Source: Ditylenchus dipsaci (taxonomy: Eukaryota > Nematoda > Chromadorea > Rhabditida > Anguinidae). From it: DNA of 64,000 nt. A program made the position numbers and the translations under genes. The notes beneath the pieces are model-generated. The model searched no databases and was not told the DNA's origin. It saw only the letters and a list, made by a program, of their open reading frames with translations. The DNA is taken from assembly GCA_004194705.1 (NCBI GenBank), contig SADC01000365.1, forward strand, positions 1-64,000, in the 5' to 3' direction. This document shows, in pieces, positions 44,301-54,805 of this stretch (positions are counted from its first letter, which is position 1; each line of letters begins with the position of its first letter).

Positions 44301-47300
44301 TATCGAGAGTTGACTGTAGTTTCATTCGATCGGTTAACCGAAAACCCGTTTTTATTTGGGCAAATAAACCAAAAGCGAAAACTGGGTTCAGAAAAACCGG
44401 GAAAAGCGAAAACCGGATTCTGCAAAATACCGGTTAAAGGGCATGCTCGCCGCCGATGGAAATATTTGAAAGGCGGGTACCAGGTTAGTTAAAACGAGAA
44501 TTATTTTAAAATAAATTTCAGTTGATTACCCTGCGGGGAATAAGTAATTTAAAACACTTGCTCTGTTTAAAGGACCATGAAACTTGATAAGCACAGCAAT
44601 TTGGAAATTTTGAATTCGCGCGGGACCACCCTAACTTTGTCAATAATGTTTTCGAATTGTTTTTTGTTTGCATGTAAAATTTTTTCAAAATATAGAACCA
44701 TCTACTAGTCGAGCCCAACTTTGCTCGACTACCGTATTTCCTCTAATAAGCGCCCGGGGCGCTTATTTTTCAAACCCCCGAAAATTGGAAAATTTGGAAT
44801 TCGATTTCGAGATTTTTGGGTGTCCAACCAAAATCTAAAAAGTGGAATCTGTAGAGCTCGTGGGAGTTAAGAAAACGTATCAAACAGCTTTGCAAAATAT
44901 TGCTTCTACACTGAGATCCAGACCCTCATAGTCGAAGGGGGGCGCTTATTAGAGCGGGGGCGCTTATTAGAGGAAATACGGTATGCCAGATCGGATGACT
45001 TATCCTACTTACACTGCACCATAACAACTTATATGAGTCTGCGTTAAAAATTTACTCATAAATGGTATTCAAATTTTTAATGCACACAAAAAAAAGTAAT
45101 TCAAAAGCATTATGGACAAAATTAGGGTGGTCCCGCGCGAATTCGAATTCCGCAAATTGCTGTGCTTATCTTTATGAAGTCCGAATATTTGCGCGATGAT
45201 AAAATATCTTCGCGCTCTTATAAAAACGCGAAGATTCGGTAAGAACTTTCATGACTCTGGTCAAATTTTTTTGTCCATAATTGATGGTTTGGTTATGCGT
45301 AAAGTGCGCGCCGTAATCTGTGCGCCGTAATCTGTGCGCCAGTAATGTGTGCGCCAGAATAGGTATGAACGTCATACCTTCGCAAATTGGTAGCCTGAAA
45401 ATGTTTTGAATACGTTCATAACAGGTATCCACATCCAGGTAGATGATTATCGATAATAACTTGAGGGTAATACCTTGAGGTTATGTATATATCTCCTCAA
45501 CACGTACCTCCCCAGGTGGTTAATGCCCTATTGTTTAGGGAACGTACCAGCTGGTTTTCCTACCCACCCTGAGACTTCAAATAAATACCCATGTTGTAGA
45601 TAATGTTGCTGTAAAAACATCTAAATAAATTTGATGGAATTTTTTTGTCGTAAATCACTACTCTCTGAAAATTTCAATGTTCGAAAATATTCGGACTTTT
45701 AAATATTCGCGCGAATTTTACAACTCTAGGTTAACCGACCAAATTTTTTTTAAAAGAGCGTAACCGAAAACCGACTTTGAAAAAAAACCGACCGATCTTA
45801 AAAAAACCGACCGAATGCAAAGTACTATATACAACAATTTTTTTTCAAGCTTCTCAATCAGTTTGCCAAGTTGGTTCGGAAAACAGAGCAGGTGCAGGTC
45901 AAGACGCACACTACAACTCACGCCCTTTCGCTAGAGCAGCAGGTGTTCTTCAAAGAGATCACAGAAGCCATAATGGGAAATGATGAAACCAAACGGACGG
46001 TAATCTGTTTTTCATTTATGACAGCTAAAGGCGAAATTATTGTTTCTTACGTTGAACCTTTTTTAGGAGGCACTCCACTGCTTGCAATTTGACTGTGGAC
46101 TGCATGCTTTACTTCCAAGAATTTCTATCACTATCCACGAAGGGGTTGGACTGATTAGCAACTTAGATCAGAATCTTTAACTGTGAACTGGTTTTCAGGT
46201 CAGATGCAATATCGTGACCAAGAATTTGGCGATCTTGATTTACTTGATGAGAATGATACAGGCACTTGTGCAGAACGAAAACATTTCAATTGAACGTTGT
46301 GTAAGTTATCAGTCCATGTACAAAATGGTCTGGTTGACAAGGACTACAATTCAGCTTCATGAGTTGCTTCCTTCAGTGATGTCATGTATTTTAAGTCGGC
46401 AGCTTTGCTCCAACTTGCAGTCGGACAAGCATTGGGCACTTCGCGAATTTTCAGGTAGGTTTTTTCTTATCGGGTCAACCTAATATTCTATGAGTTTCAG
46501 CAAAGCTATTGGCTAGGATTGCAGAGTAAGTCTTATGATTGGATGACCCAGACGGAGGGACCGCTAGTTTTTTTTCTCTCTCCTTAAATTTTTTCATGCG
46601 CTCTCGTCTGGAATTTTTAAGCTTCCTGTTTTACTTTTTAAAGTGTAATAAGGTCATAAATATCAGATCGAAAGCGAAACAAATGAAAAATGGGATGGTT
46701 AAAAAAATTGGTTAGAGAAAACGGTTATGAGATAAAGAAGTTGCTGGTCCCGGCCTTAATTGCAGTGTAACGCACTGGTATGCCCCTATAACTTTTTGAA
46801 ACGCACGGGCATGCTCCATTAAAGGACCATGAAAGTTGAGAGGCACAGCAATTTGGAAAATTCGAATTCGCGCGGGTCCGCCCTAATTTTTGTCAATAAT
46901 GTTTTCGAATTGTTTTTGTTTGCAAGAAAATTTTTTACAAAATATAGCACCGTTTACTAGCCGAGCCCAACATTGCTCAATAGTTAACTTTTAGTTGTGC
47001 ACCAATAATATGGTGCATTCAACCTTAAACAATACAGTCAAACTTCTTTATAAGCTACACTCCATATAAGCTACACCTCCTTATAAGCTACACCTTAGTG
47101 CGGTCCCAAATTGGGTATGATCCGTATAATATACCCCCTATAAAAGCTACACCTCTCTATAAGCTACATCTAGGATCGGTCCCGAAATGTAGCTTGTAGG
47201 AAGTTTGACTGTAACTTTAATTTTAACTATAACTTTAATCTTCATAATGGTGCATTCGAGCATTGGTTTTTCATAGGATGACACACTTCAAAGATAACAC

Positions 47301-47819
47301 TGAGCTAAAGCTAAAAACCGTGTCTGTTATTTACTAGTAGCGGGTTTTTGAGGCCGATATGGATAGTTAATTTTCACGAAACAGTCGATTCAAAATAAAA
47401 GACAGACAATGCCTTTTTTGAGGGGTTGCCAGTCTAATAATTTTAACTATTATGGTCAGAGTGCATGACTAATATTGTTATAGGACTTCTTTTTAAATGA
47501 AGTCTATTTAGGAAGTACAAGCATCATCCAACATTGCGTTCGAGAATAACAAATGAGCTGGCTCGTCCTTTCAAGGACACGAATTGTGCACTTGCTACTC
47601 TCTACGGAGCTATTTTCGCTCTGAATATGTTAGGAGAAGATGTGAGGAATAGACTTTTTATTATTTTTCTTTGTATTCATCAAAATTATCAATTAGACTA
47701 TTCGAACAGTCGTGGTGCCCAAGGTTGATGCTATATTCTCGATGATAAAAATATTTCCAACGATAAAACTATGCTGCCAGCTACTGAAGAGAAGCTTTCC
47801 TGGATTGTCAAGCTATTAG
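41385..47819 (+). CDS. TAF6: TFIID subunit 6 (TAF6)
   Basis: Thirteen exons (41385-41465, 41603-41641, 41674-41856, 41908-42070, 42114-42155, 42219-42310, 45850-45999, 46067-46144, 46199-46300, 46355-46454, 46501-46525, 47512-47641, 47697-47819) join to 1308 nt, 435 residues. TAF6 pairs with TAF9 through a histone fold in the general transcription factor TFIID. The histone fold is at about 38-101 (VAEQLGITELTELLASEVSA ... KRRTMISDDVEGAL). It is followed by YGFx-type QFGYEIPGYDHIPFRHA and HWLVIDGQQPAIPENP, then the TAF6C HEAT region (ALSLEQQVFFKEITEAIMG, NLAILIYLMRMIQALVQNE, LHELLPSVMSCILSRQLC, DKHWALREFSAKLLARIAE). The last exon is uncertain: another frame there reads SNDKTMLPATEEKLSWIVKL and may be the true end. 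Introns 6 and 11 are swollen by transposons. Confidence 0.85.
42775..42940. repeat. Solo arm of the 8-bp-TSD family in a TAF6 intron
   Basis: It starts near GCTACTGGATATACCCCC and runs through TTTTGCCATAAAAAGACTAG and GGGCTGTATAGGAGGG, matching one arm of the family. The other arm is absent. Confidence 0.6.
43310..43470. repeat. Solo unit of the ~165-bp satellite
   Basis: ATCATGTGGCGAATCCTGTT followed by TGACAAGACCGAAATT matches the units tandemly repeated at 62130-62560 and solo units near 15340-15480 and 30690-30960. Confidence 0.45.
43990..44060 (-). repeat. tRNA-like 3' half (SINE remnant)
   Basis: The minus strand reads TAGGTCGCGGGTTCGAGTCT followed by CGCTGGGTGTGAA. The T arm pairs well and has a B-box, but no matching 5' half is present, so it is not a tRNA gene. 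Confidence 0.4.
44133..44316. mobile_element. Pogo-like MITE, word TACACTATATCGAGGG
   Basis: CAGTCCACTCTCGATACAGT pairs with CTGTATCGAGAGTTGACTG. TA flanks both ends (44131-44132, 44317-44318). Five direct copies of the word are present. Confidence 0.8.
44572..45180. mobile_element. AGGACCAT-ended element in a TAF6 intron
   Basis: The left end AGGACCATGAAACTTGATAA, preceded by TTTAA, and the subterminal AATTCGCGCGGGACCACC recur inverted at 45122-45170 (GGTGGTCCCGCGCGAATT, then TGCTGTGCTTATC). The outer right terminus is diverged. A TA-flanked MITE (44732-44981) is nested inside. Confidence 0.6.
44732..44981. mobile_element. TA-flanked MITE with CCGTATTTCCTC ends
   Basis: The ends CCGTATTTCCTCTAATAAGC and complement lie between TA duplications (44730-44731, 44982-44983). 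The uninterrupted target is visible at about 34296-34312 (inverse strand, TGGCAATATCGAGCAA). Confidence 0.8.
46820..46990. repeat. Single end of an AGGACCAT element
   Basis: TTAA|AGGACCATGAAAGTTGA and AATTCGCGCGGGTCCGCCC match the element at 44572-45180. Only the left part is present; it lies in TAF6 intron 11. Confidence 0.55.
47035..47211. mobile_element. Pogo-like MITE, word TATAAGCTACACC
   Basis: CAGTCAAACTTCTTTATAAG pairs with the right end GTAGGAAGTTTGACTG. TA flanks both ends (47033-47034, 47212-47213). It has the family layout with three words, a spacer, two words, ATCGGTCCC and one inverted word. Confidence 0.85.
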
Positions 47820-48103
47820 AAAACCATAGCTGAAGTCATTTCTTACCTATTACCTCATTGTTGATGCTTTTGAAGCATTCGTCTTCAAGTTTTGTTATTG
47901 TACATTCCTGAAGTAAAGTTGTTGGGAGTCTGGCTTCCTATTTATGTTTTTTGTCGGACTATTGCATGTAGAAATTGTGCATCAGGAGAAGAAATTACTC
48001 CGTTGGAAAAGCTGTTTAAAAATGAGGACTTCATTGGGAAACTTGTGCAAATACCATATTAGCGTATTCTCTCTAATAGACCTGCGTTCAAAATCGTGTT
48101 TGT
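47820..48103. other. 3' flank of TAF6
   Basis: AT-rich sequence after the last exon, presumably including the 3' untranslated region. No standard AATAAA is obvious. Positions 47980-48060 contain an open stretch without family features. Confidence 0.3.
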
Positions 48104-48230
48104 GACATTGCGACCTTGACCCACTTTTTGAAAACTTTTCTCAGGCAAGTTGTACCTTAAATTGTAACCAGTGAGATAAGCTACAGATTGAAGGGAAACT
48201 TGCCTGAGAAAAGTTTCCGAAAAGTGGGTC
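48104..48230. repeat. Foldback MITE split by a MULE
   Basis: GACCCACTTTTTGAAAACTT and TTCTCAGGCAAGTT pair with AACTTGCCTGAGAAAAGTTT and CCGAAAAGTGGGTC. The outer end continues beyond the 5.7-kb MULE: GTCTAAAGCACAATGCC at 53955-53971 pairs with GACATTGCGACCTTGAC at 48104. So the MULE inserted in one arm. Confidence 0.6.
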
Positions 48231-48499
48231 TAAAGGGCGACCGGACAATCATCTTTTTTTGAGAAATTTGTCGCGCGACAATTTTTTCTTTTTGAAAATT
48301 TTGTCGCGCGACATTCTTCCGTTTATCAAATTTTGTCGCGCGACATTCCTCTTTTTTTGAGAATTTGGTCGCGCGACATTCGTCTTTTTTTGAAAATTTT
48401 GTCACGCGACATTCGTCTTTTTTTCTGCATTTTTTCGCGCGACATTTCTTATTTTTGTCTTTTTTATTTTGGTCTGTAGTATATTACTAAATATTAAAC

Positions 48500-50634
48500 G
48501 GGGAAAACTTATTCTTGTCACCGAAAGACTGATTATTGTCACCGAAAAACTTATTTTTGTCACCGAAAAAAGTTGTCACCGAAAGACTGATTGTTGTCAC
48601 CGAAAAACTGATTGTTGTCACCAAAAAACTGATTGTTGTCACCGAAAAACTGATTCTTGTCACCGGTTTCTTTTATCTCCTATTCTTGTTCATGAATAAT
48701 ATTTTTCGTTCTCTTCACCACTTGCAATATAGTGTCAATATTTTTAATATGTACTGCATGTTTTGAAGAAAAATTCACTGATATGTTTACAGAAAGATGA
48801 CGCTTATATCAGTGGATAAGAATTTGAGAGAAATTACGAAAAAGCGGCAAGGCGTGAGGCCACTGGAATATAAGCTCACGTGCCAGAAATTCTAATGGGA
48901 GACGGTGATCAAGCAATTTCGACAGGTTTATTCCACTTCTGTAATGACCTTGTTCTAATAATAAAAATTTTTTAATAGCCGCCGAAAATATTTGGCCGGG
49001 AATCAAGCGTGGGATGTGCAAAGCTCACATGAAGATGAACCTGAGAAAGAAGCTAGGACAAAAAGCCTTTAACCGAGAAAATCCAGTGGCAGGTAAGCAG
49101 ATCAGCAGCGATGTCCGACTTCTCGAGCAAGCTTCTTCCACAAAAGAATTTCTGATAGGTAAAGCAGGATTTCACTTGTTTATTGATCTTTTCATCGTGA
49201 TTTCAGCCTCTGCTTTTTGCAACAAGAGTGGTGAAGCCGTTATGCTGGTCAACTAGAAGTTCTCAAGGTATGCAATTATTTCGTGAACCAGTGGATTCTC
49301 TCTACTCTGAATGGGTGGTACGAAGGCTTCTCTAATAAGGTCTCTCAGAACAACGGTTTGGAAAGCCGTTGTTAAGCCGAAACGGGCTGCTAAAAAGAAT
49401 CACATTCCGCAAGAAGCTGAGTCTAAGTGATTTCTTCAGCACAATGGAGTCAACTTTGAATCTGTGGAGTGCCAGACCGGAAGAGCAGGTGCGATTTATA
49501 AGTTCTGTGAATAAACACCATATTTATTTTCTGCTTCAGAATGTTGCTGCACGTCCAACAGTTACACCTGCTCTCTAACGTGATGCATTTATTTTCAAAA
49601 CAAGGGATCGACCAATTCAGCAGGTAGCCGGCACCGAGATCTATATTTTGCAGACTTCTGATTGTGAGCCAGATGAAATGGTGAGCATGTTTTCAGAACT
49701 GTGTAACTCAACCTTTGATGATTGGAGTCGGTAACTTCATGTAAAGTTTGTGAGAACTTGTGCTTACAGATTCTATTTTAGATACAAGGAGATTAAAGAA
49801 AGTATCTGCATGATTCAGCCATCAGCCATTTGGGAAGACTTCTACTGCTGCAGCTGCTTAGAAGGCATTAAAAAACGACTGTGTCCTCATTCAGTGATGG
49901 TAATGTGCGAGAAAAGAATTCTAGTCTACCCGCCAGATGCGATCTCAATGAACTTGGCACAGAAGAGAAAGTCTGGAAGACCGAAGTTGGCCGGCCCTGC
50001 TCTCTCAATGAACTAAATCTACAAGTACTATTTTTTCATCTCATTATGTTATGTTGGTATTAGAGAAAAATAAATTGGAAGATCATAAATAGTGTTTCTA
50101 GAATTTACGTAAAGACTAGTTCGAGTGTTTATGAGCATATATCCCTCCGCCGATATCCCCCTAGCAGATATCTCCTGAGAATACATTCCTCAGCCTATAT
50201 CCAACATATTTTTCAAACTTTTTTACAGTTCGGAAAACACGCTAACATACGCTGGCTTACCTGAGCTTGAGCCTGCGTTGAAAAAAAAGCGTGGAGATAT
50301 ATGTTAAATGGATCTGCAAGGGCATATCTATCCAGTACCGTTTGAGTAAGCATTCAAAGAGTTCATAATTTTTTCAAGAGTTAGCACTAAGCTATTAAGA
50401 AGTATGACAAGTGTAAACAAAAAAACAAAAAATATTAATCATGAACAAGAATAGGAGATAAAAGAAACCGGTGACAAGAATCAGTTTTTCGGTGACAACA
50501 ATCAGTCTTTCGGTGACAACAATCAGTTTTTCGGTGACAACAATCAGTCTTTCGGTGACAACTTTTTTCGGTGACAAAAATAAGTTTTTCGGTGACAATA
50601 ATCAGTCTTTCGGTGACAAGAATAAGTTTTCCCC
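48500..50634 (+). mobile_element. 2.1-kb MULE nested in the larger one, word GTCACCGAAAAACTGATT
   Basis: The ends GGGGAAAACTTATTCTTGTC and complement are followed by arrays of about 21-bp units. The exact 9-bp TSD ATATTAAAC lies at 48491-48499 and 50635-50643, diagnostic of Mutator-type insertion. It carries a decayed transposase in the opposite orientation to its host. Confidence 0.9.
48790..50016 (+). pseudogene. Decayed MULE transposase, C-terminal half
   Basis: Pieces in several frames read NIWPGIKRGMCKAHMKMNLR (the CxxH region), VNQWILSTLNGWYEGF and VSQNNGLE (the third catalytic acidic block). A SWIM zinc finger, CCSCLEGIKKRLCPHS, lies at about 49846-49893. Layout and motifs match the MULE protein at 17329-18287. 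The N-terminal half with the first catalytic residues is missing and several stops intervene. Confidence 0.7.
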
Positions 50635-50711
50635 ATATTAAACAATGTACAATAATAACAATAATAAATCTATAATAAAATTATATGTTTTATGCATAAA
50701 AATAACATCAC

Positions 50712-53663
50712 TCAATCAAAAATTGACAACACATTAATATCCGGCATCAAATATAAGATGTTTTCCTCGTCGTCTTCATCCTCTTCAAATTCATCGATGT
50801 CCGGATTAGCGCCCTTCGGGTAACATAACGAGTCTTGGATTGATCGCAAGAAGGCTAATAATTCATCATCGGAGGCTGGTTCTGTTTGATTTTTCCTCAT
50901 TTCATTCCATTCGATGACAGCTGAGTGAATTTGCGACGCTACTGTCATATACCCCCCCAAAAAAGCTACTGTAATATACCCCCCCCCCAAAAATCGGACC
51001 TACTGTCATATACCCCCCCAAAAACCGACTTTTTTGGGAGTGTCTAAAAACCATTTTTATGCAATAATTTTGCCATAAAGGGACCAGAAAAGCAATTTAA
51101 ATGGGATTGCGGGCTGTATTGGGAGGGGAAGGGAATAATACAGGGGCCACTTTCTTTTAGCTGCTTTACCATGTTTTTCAACTCGGGCCGTGGCAAAAAT
51201 AGACTCTATATGCATTTTATGATCAAGTGTACTTCTCGGAATCATGTCTAAGGTAAGTGCGTGCGCGCATCTCTAACTCTCAAGCCCCCTGCGCCCCCTT
51301 CGGGGGCGCAGGGGCTTGGAGTTGAGATGCGCACACCCACATACCTTAGACACAAATCACTCGAAAGTGACTCTGGATGCATGAAAAAGCATGCATACCA
51401 GAGTTATTTATGCGGTAGGCCCCAGTATCCAAAACTATGTTCAACATCTTTATTTTTTCGCCGAAGAGCTTTTCCCCTCGTTCTACAAGGCCGGGCCAGA
51501 GGCCCAGCATCCAAAAATTCAGCATAGCACCCAAAAAGTGCTATGCCTGTGAGTAAACCCGCGAGGTCCACCCCGCTGATGGGCTTGGTCCATGAAAAGT
51601 ACTTATACTTATGCCTGCACCACAAGTTCCTGGGTTTGAAAGCACCTTTAGACGCTTAGAGAATTATTACTCTAAGGATCCCAACCATCTCGAGAAGTGG
51701 CCCCTGTATTATTCCCTTCCCATCCCAATACAGCCCGCAATCCCATTTAAATTGCTTTTCTGGTCCTTTTATGGCGAAATTATTGTGTAAAAATGGTTTT
51801 TGACCATCCCTAAAAAAGTCGGTTTTTGGGGGGGGTATATGACAGTAGGTCGATTTTTGGGGGGGGGGTATATTACAGTAGCGCTTTTTGGGGGGGTATA
51901 TTACAGTAGCGCCGAATTTGCTGCTCCGCTTCCAGTTGCTTTGCTCGCACAATTCGAAAAGGTTCCTCGAGTTTTCGCTCATGTCTTAGATTATATGTTA
52001 CTTTTCATACGAAACTTAAACAACAACCTGATAATTGCGTGACGAACGGCCTCTTCTTCGTCCATCTGATGTCGAATTACCTTGCTTCGATCAGGTTTGC
52101 CACTGCCAGGAAAGTGACTCTTGTATTCTTTATTCCATGCTTCGACGGCGTTGTTGGTAACTGGCCTCTGTTTGACGACATGATGATTAACATTCCAAAG
52201 ATCAATACTGTACAGAGGCTTTCTTGGCTGCGCATCGTCTCCACGGTAAATGTACGTTGTCCTGATGTACTTGAAAAACGCTAAATTATATGTATAATTT
52301 TTTAAACCAAATACAAATCATACCTGTAACTCTCTGATCATCTGCATCCGAAGCAATTCTATTATGAACCATTCCCTCGTATTCTCTGATCAGCGCATGG
52401 AAACCAGAAGGCACATTTTTGCAAGGTAAATAAGCAAGCTTTGAAAATAGAATAATCCAATCCCTCAATTCCCCATTGACATAGAAGCGATCCATTCCGT
52501 GTTTTTTTGCCCATTGCTGTTCAGCCTGCGACAAATGAAATATACATCGTATTGCAACCGCACTTGGAAAGATCGACAGCACAACATTCGAAGGACCAGA
52601 TTCAAAGTCTAAGATTGAGGGTTATGTTGTAAATAAAATGTATATTTACCAGAAACGAAAGCCTCAACACAATATTCAATAGCTGGCAAATAAAAAAACT
52701 CCTTGAAGACTCGACGGAACGTTTTTTCACTTTTAGACCGCATCCAGCTGAATCCAATAACGCAGAATTTGCCGTCAATCATTCCATGCAGTGTAAAATA
52801 CTAAGACGCTTTAAATTAACACTGATAATATAAATAAATTATACCTGATAGAATCCTCTTGGAGTCTTCTTATAGGTCGCGTCAAAAGCAATTACTTTGG
52901 CTCGTTTCAAGAGGTCATGCCCAAAATCCGACATCCATACAACAATCCACGGTAAAGCTAAGCATAACTGTATTAGTTTAAATGTATTAGTTTAAAGAAT
53001 ACATGGTTCTGTTAGACGAGAGTCAAATCGAAGGAATCGATTTCCATCATGAGTTAATTTCGCTGCATCAGGAATTACCATATCCTCTACATTCCTCGAA
53101 TCCACTGTAGCCATATTTACTTTATACTTTTTCCGCTGTATTTGTCTTGCAATACTCGCATCTTTTGGCAACACAGAAAGAACATCAGGACCAGCTCCTC
53201 GTTTCATGGATCGACGCAATGACTTTGTCTTTGTTGACGGCGATGCTTCAGCAATTCTCAGGCCTTCTTTCATTCGCAGCTTTGTCTGAAATTTAAACAC
53301 TAAAAGCGTCAAAAATTACAATATTACCTCCATTTGGTAAGGCTTCGCATCATGGTTGTGATTCTTGGTAACGAAAAAGTAGTTCCGTCCTGACCGAGTA
53401 AAACCTTTTCCCTTGCACTTCTTCTTTCCTTTCGAGTGATGGCAGTAGAAAAAATCAACACCGACGTTTCGGGAACTCTCCTTAAAATAACAATAAAATT
53501 GTAAACGACATATTAATTTACTCACAGTTCTGTGTGTGTAGGAAAAGTTATTTGCCCAAATGATCCGCTTTCCGGTATTGCTGCTATCCTGCCGATCAAT
53601 ATTCTGTTTGATCAAAAAGCTGAGTTCATCTTCCGGATTTTCCGCTTCAGAATCGCTTGACAT
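50712..53663 (-). CDS. MULE transposase with FLYWCH-like zinc finger, split by one insertion
   Basis: Exons on the minus strand are 53663-53526, 53480-53328, 53285-53003, 52957-52845, 52800-52650, 52608-52324, 52280-52028 and 51984-50712. Ignoring the insertion 50935-51913 plus one TSD copy, they sum to 1662 nt with every junction in phase: 553 residues without a stop. N-terminal FFYCHHSKGKKKCKGKG with KNHNHDAKPY is a FLYWCH-like finger (about 60-94). The MULE catalytic core follows: KVIAFDATYKKTPRG (first D), HGMIDGKFCVIGFSWM, DFESGPSNVVLSIFPS (second D), CIFHLSQ (CxxH) and TNNAVEAWNKEYKSHF (E). The tail is acidic (DEFEEDEDDEEN). No SWIM finger is present. As it stands the gene is broken in its last exon. 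Confidence 0.8.
50935..51913. mobile_element. 8-bp-TSD hairpin element, complete copy in the MULE gene
   Basis: 979 bp with ends GACGCTACTG and CAGTAGCGCC and the exact TSD GAATTTGC (50927-50934, 51914-51921). Arms of about 250 bp contain TACCCCCC/GGGGGGTA tracts and GGGCTGTATTGGGAGGGG. The centre has a hairpin with an arm of about 50 bp (51246-51351) and a small hairpin CTCTGGATGCATG...CATGCATACCAGAG (51371-51404). No coding capacity. Confidence 0.9.
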
Positions 53664-53975
53664 TTTAGGAACACTGAAATTACCACGTGCAGAATGCAAA
53701 ACAACAAAAATATAACTCAAAAGAATAATACATGTCGTGCGGCAAAGTTTACAAAAAAAGACGAATGTCGCGCGACAAAATTCTGAAAAAAAGACGAATG
53801 TCGCGAGACAAAATTAAAAAAAAAAGACGAATGTCGCGCGACAATCGTTTCAAAACGGAAGAATGTCGCCCGACAATCGTGCCGCGACAAAATTCGAAAA
53901 AAAGACGAATGTCGCGCGACGAAATTTTCAAAAAGAGACGAATGTCCGGTTGCCGTCTAAAGCACAATGCCAACA

Positions 53976-54732
53976 ACCCTCATATCGGTGTCAACAATAA
54001 TTCTTATGGTTTAGCCGTAAAATATTTTTGTGCAATTCAATTTTTTTTGAAGCGATGCGGGTACTTTCGGAAAGGGTAGTACACCAGAATCGATGTCACA
54101 CTTTAGCCAGACCTTTTATTCTCAATTTGAAAACCAAAAGAATCCCAGAAAAGATTCTGGGTGGTATTTAATTTTGCCCCCAAATTCGCTGAAAAATGCC
54201 CCCTAATCAGTAATTGAAAGTTCTTTGGGACAAAACGGAAAAAGTGCCAAGTTTTTCGTGAAAAAGTAGTAGTAATTGAAGTAGATTTTCGTCGTAGTGG
54301 TAATCATTCGTAAATTATTACTAAAAACCTAACTTAAACGAAAACTGGCGGAAATGAGGTTGGCGGAAATTATTCACAAAACAATACAGACTAATTTTAA
54401 ACTCATTATAAAAAGTGTTTTGTGGATAAGCCATAGGGTGGTAATTTTTTTTTCGCCCATAGAATACTCGTTTTTGCCCATAGAATATTTGACCCTAGTA
54501 TAGAATAGGGCTTCAAACCAAGTGGGCCAATTGAATGGCCTTGACATTTTTTTTGCAAGATTAGAGAAAAAAAATAGGTCGAGATTGGCAGGACATTGAA
54601 AAAATAAGCACCTAGAATGTTCACGAAAACCAGATTTTTATCAAAAATATCAATGAAAATGAGCTGTTCGATATTGTGTGAAATGAAAGCTGAGTGTTAT
54701 TGGATCAAGGTCTCGTTTGTGAAAAAAATCAT
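53976..54732. other. Intergenic segment, no gene seen
   Basis: AT-rich sequence with a short GCCCCCAAATTCGCTGAAAAA repeat near 54175-54205 and two GGCGGAAAT words near 54345-54370. No coding or element structure could be supported. Confidence 0.3.
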
Positions 54733-54734
54733 TA

Positions 54735-54805
54735 AAGGACCATGAAACTTGATAAGCACATCAATTTGCCAAATTTGAATTCGCGCGGGACCACCCTAAT
54801 TTTGT
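54735..54805. repeat. Single end of an AGGACCAT element
   Basis: TTAA|AGGACCATGAAACTTGAT and AATTCGCGCGGGACCACC match other ends of the family; the other end is not present nearby. Confidence 0.5.

Larger units (their letters stand above)
48236..53954 (-). mobile_element. 5.7-kb MULE with satellite-like ends, word GTCGCGCGACAAAATT
   Basis: The ends GGCGACCGGACA and TGTCCGGTTGCC lead into arrays of about 40-bp units containing the palindrome GTCGCGCGAC (48265-48450 and 53740-53945). The TSD GTCTAAAG lies at 48228-48235 and 53955-53962. It contains its own transposase gene on the minus strand, a second MULE (48500-50634) and a hairpin element (50935-51913). It is the best candidate in the window for a recently autonomous member of the array-ended group. 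Confidence 0.85.

Noticed and set aside
48510..48670. Regular repeats with short spacers that look like a CRISPR array
   Set aside because: They are diverged tandem units of a transposon end, with an inverted copy at 50465-50634, in a genome with spliceosomal introns. No cas genes are present.
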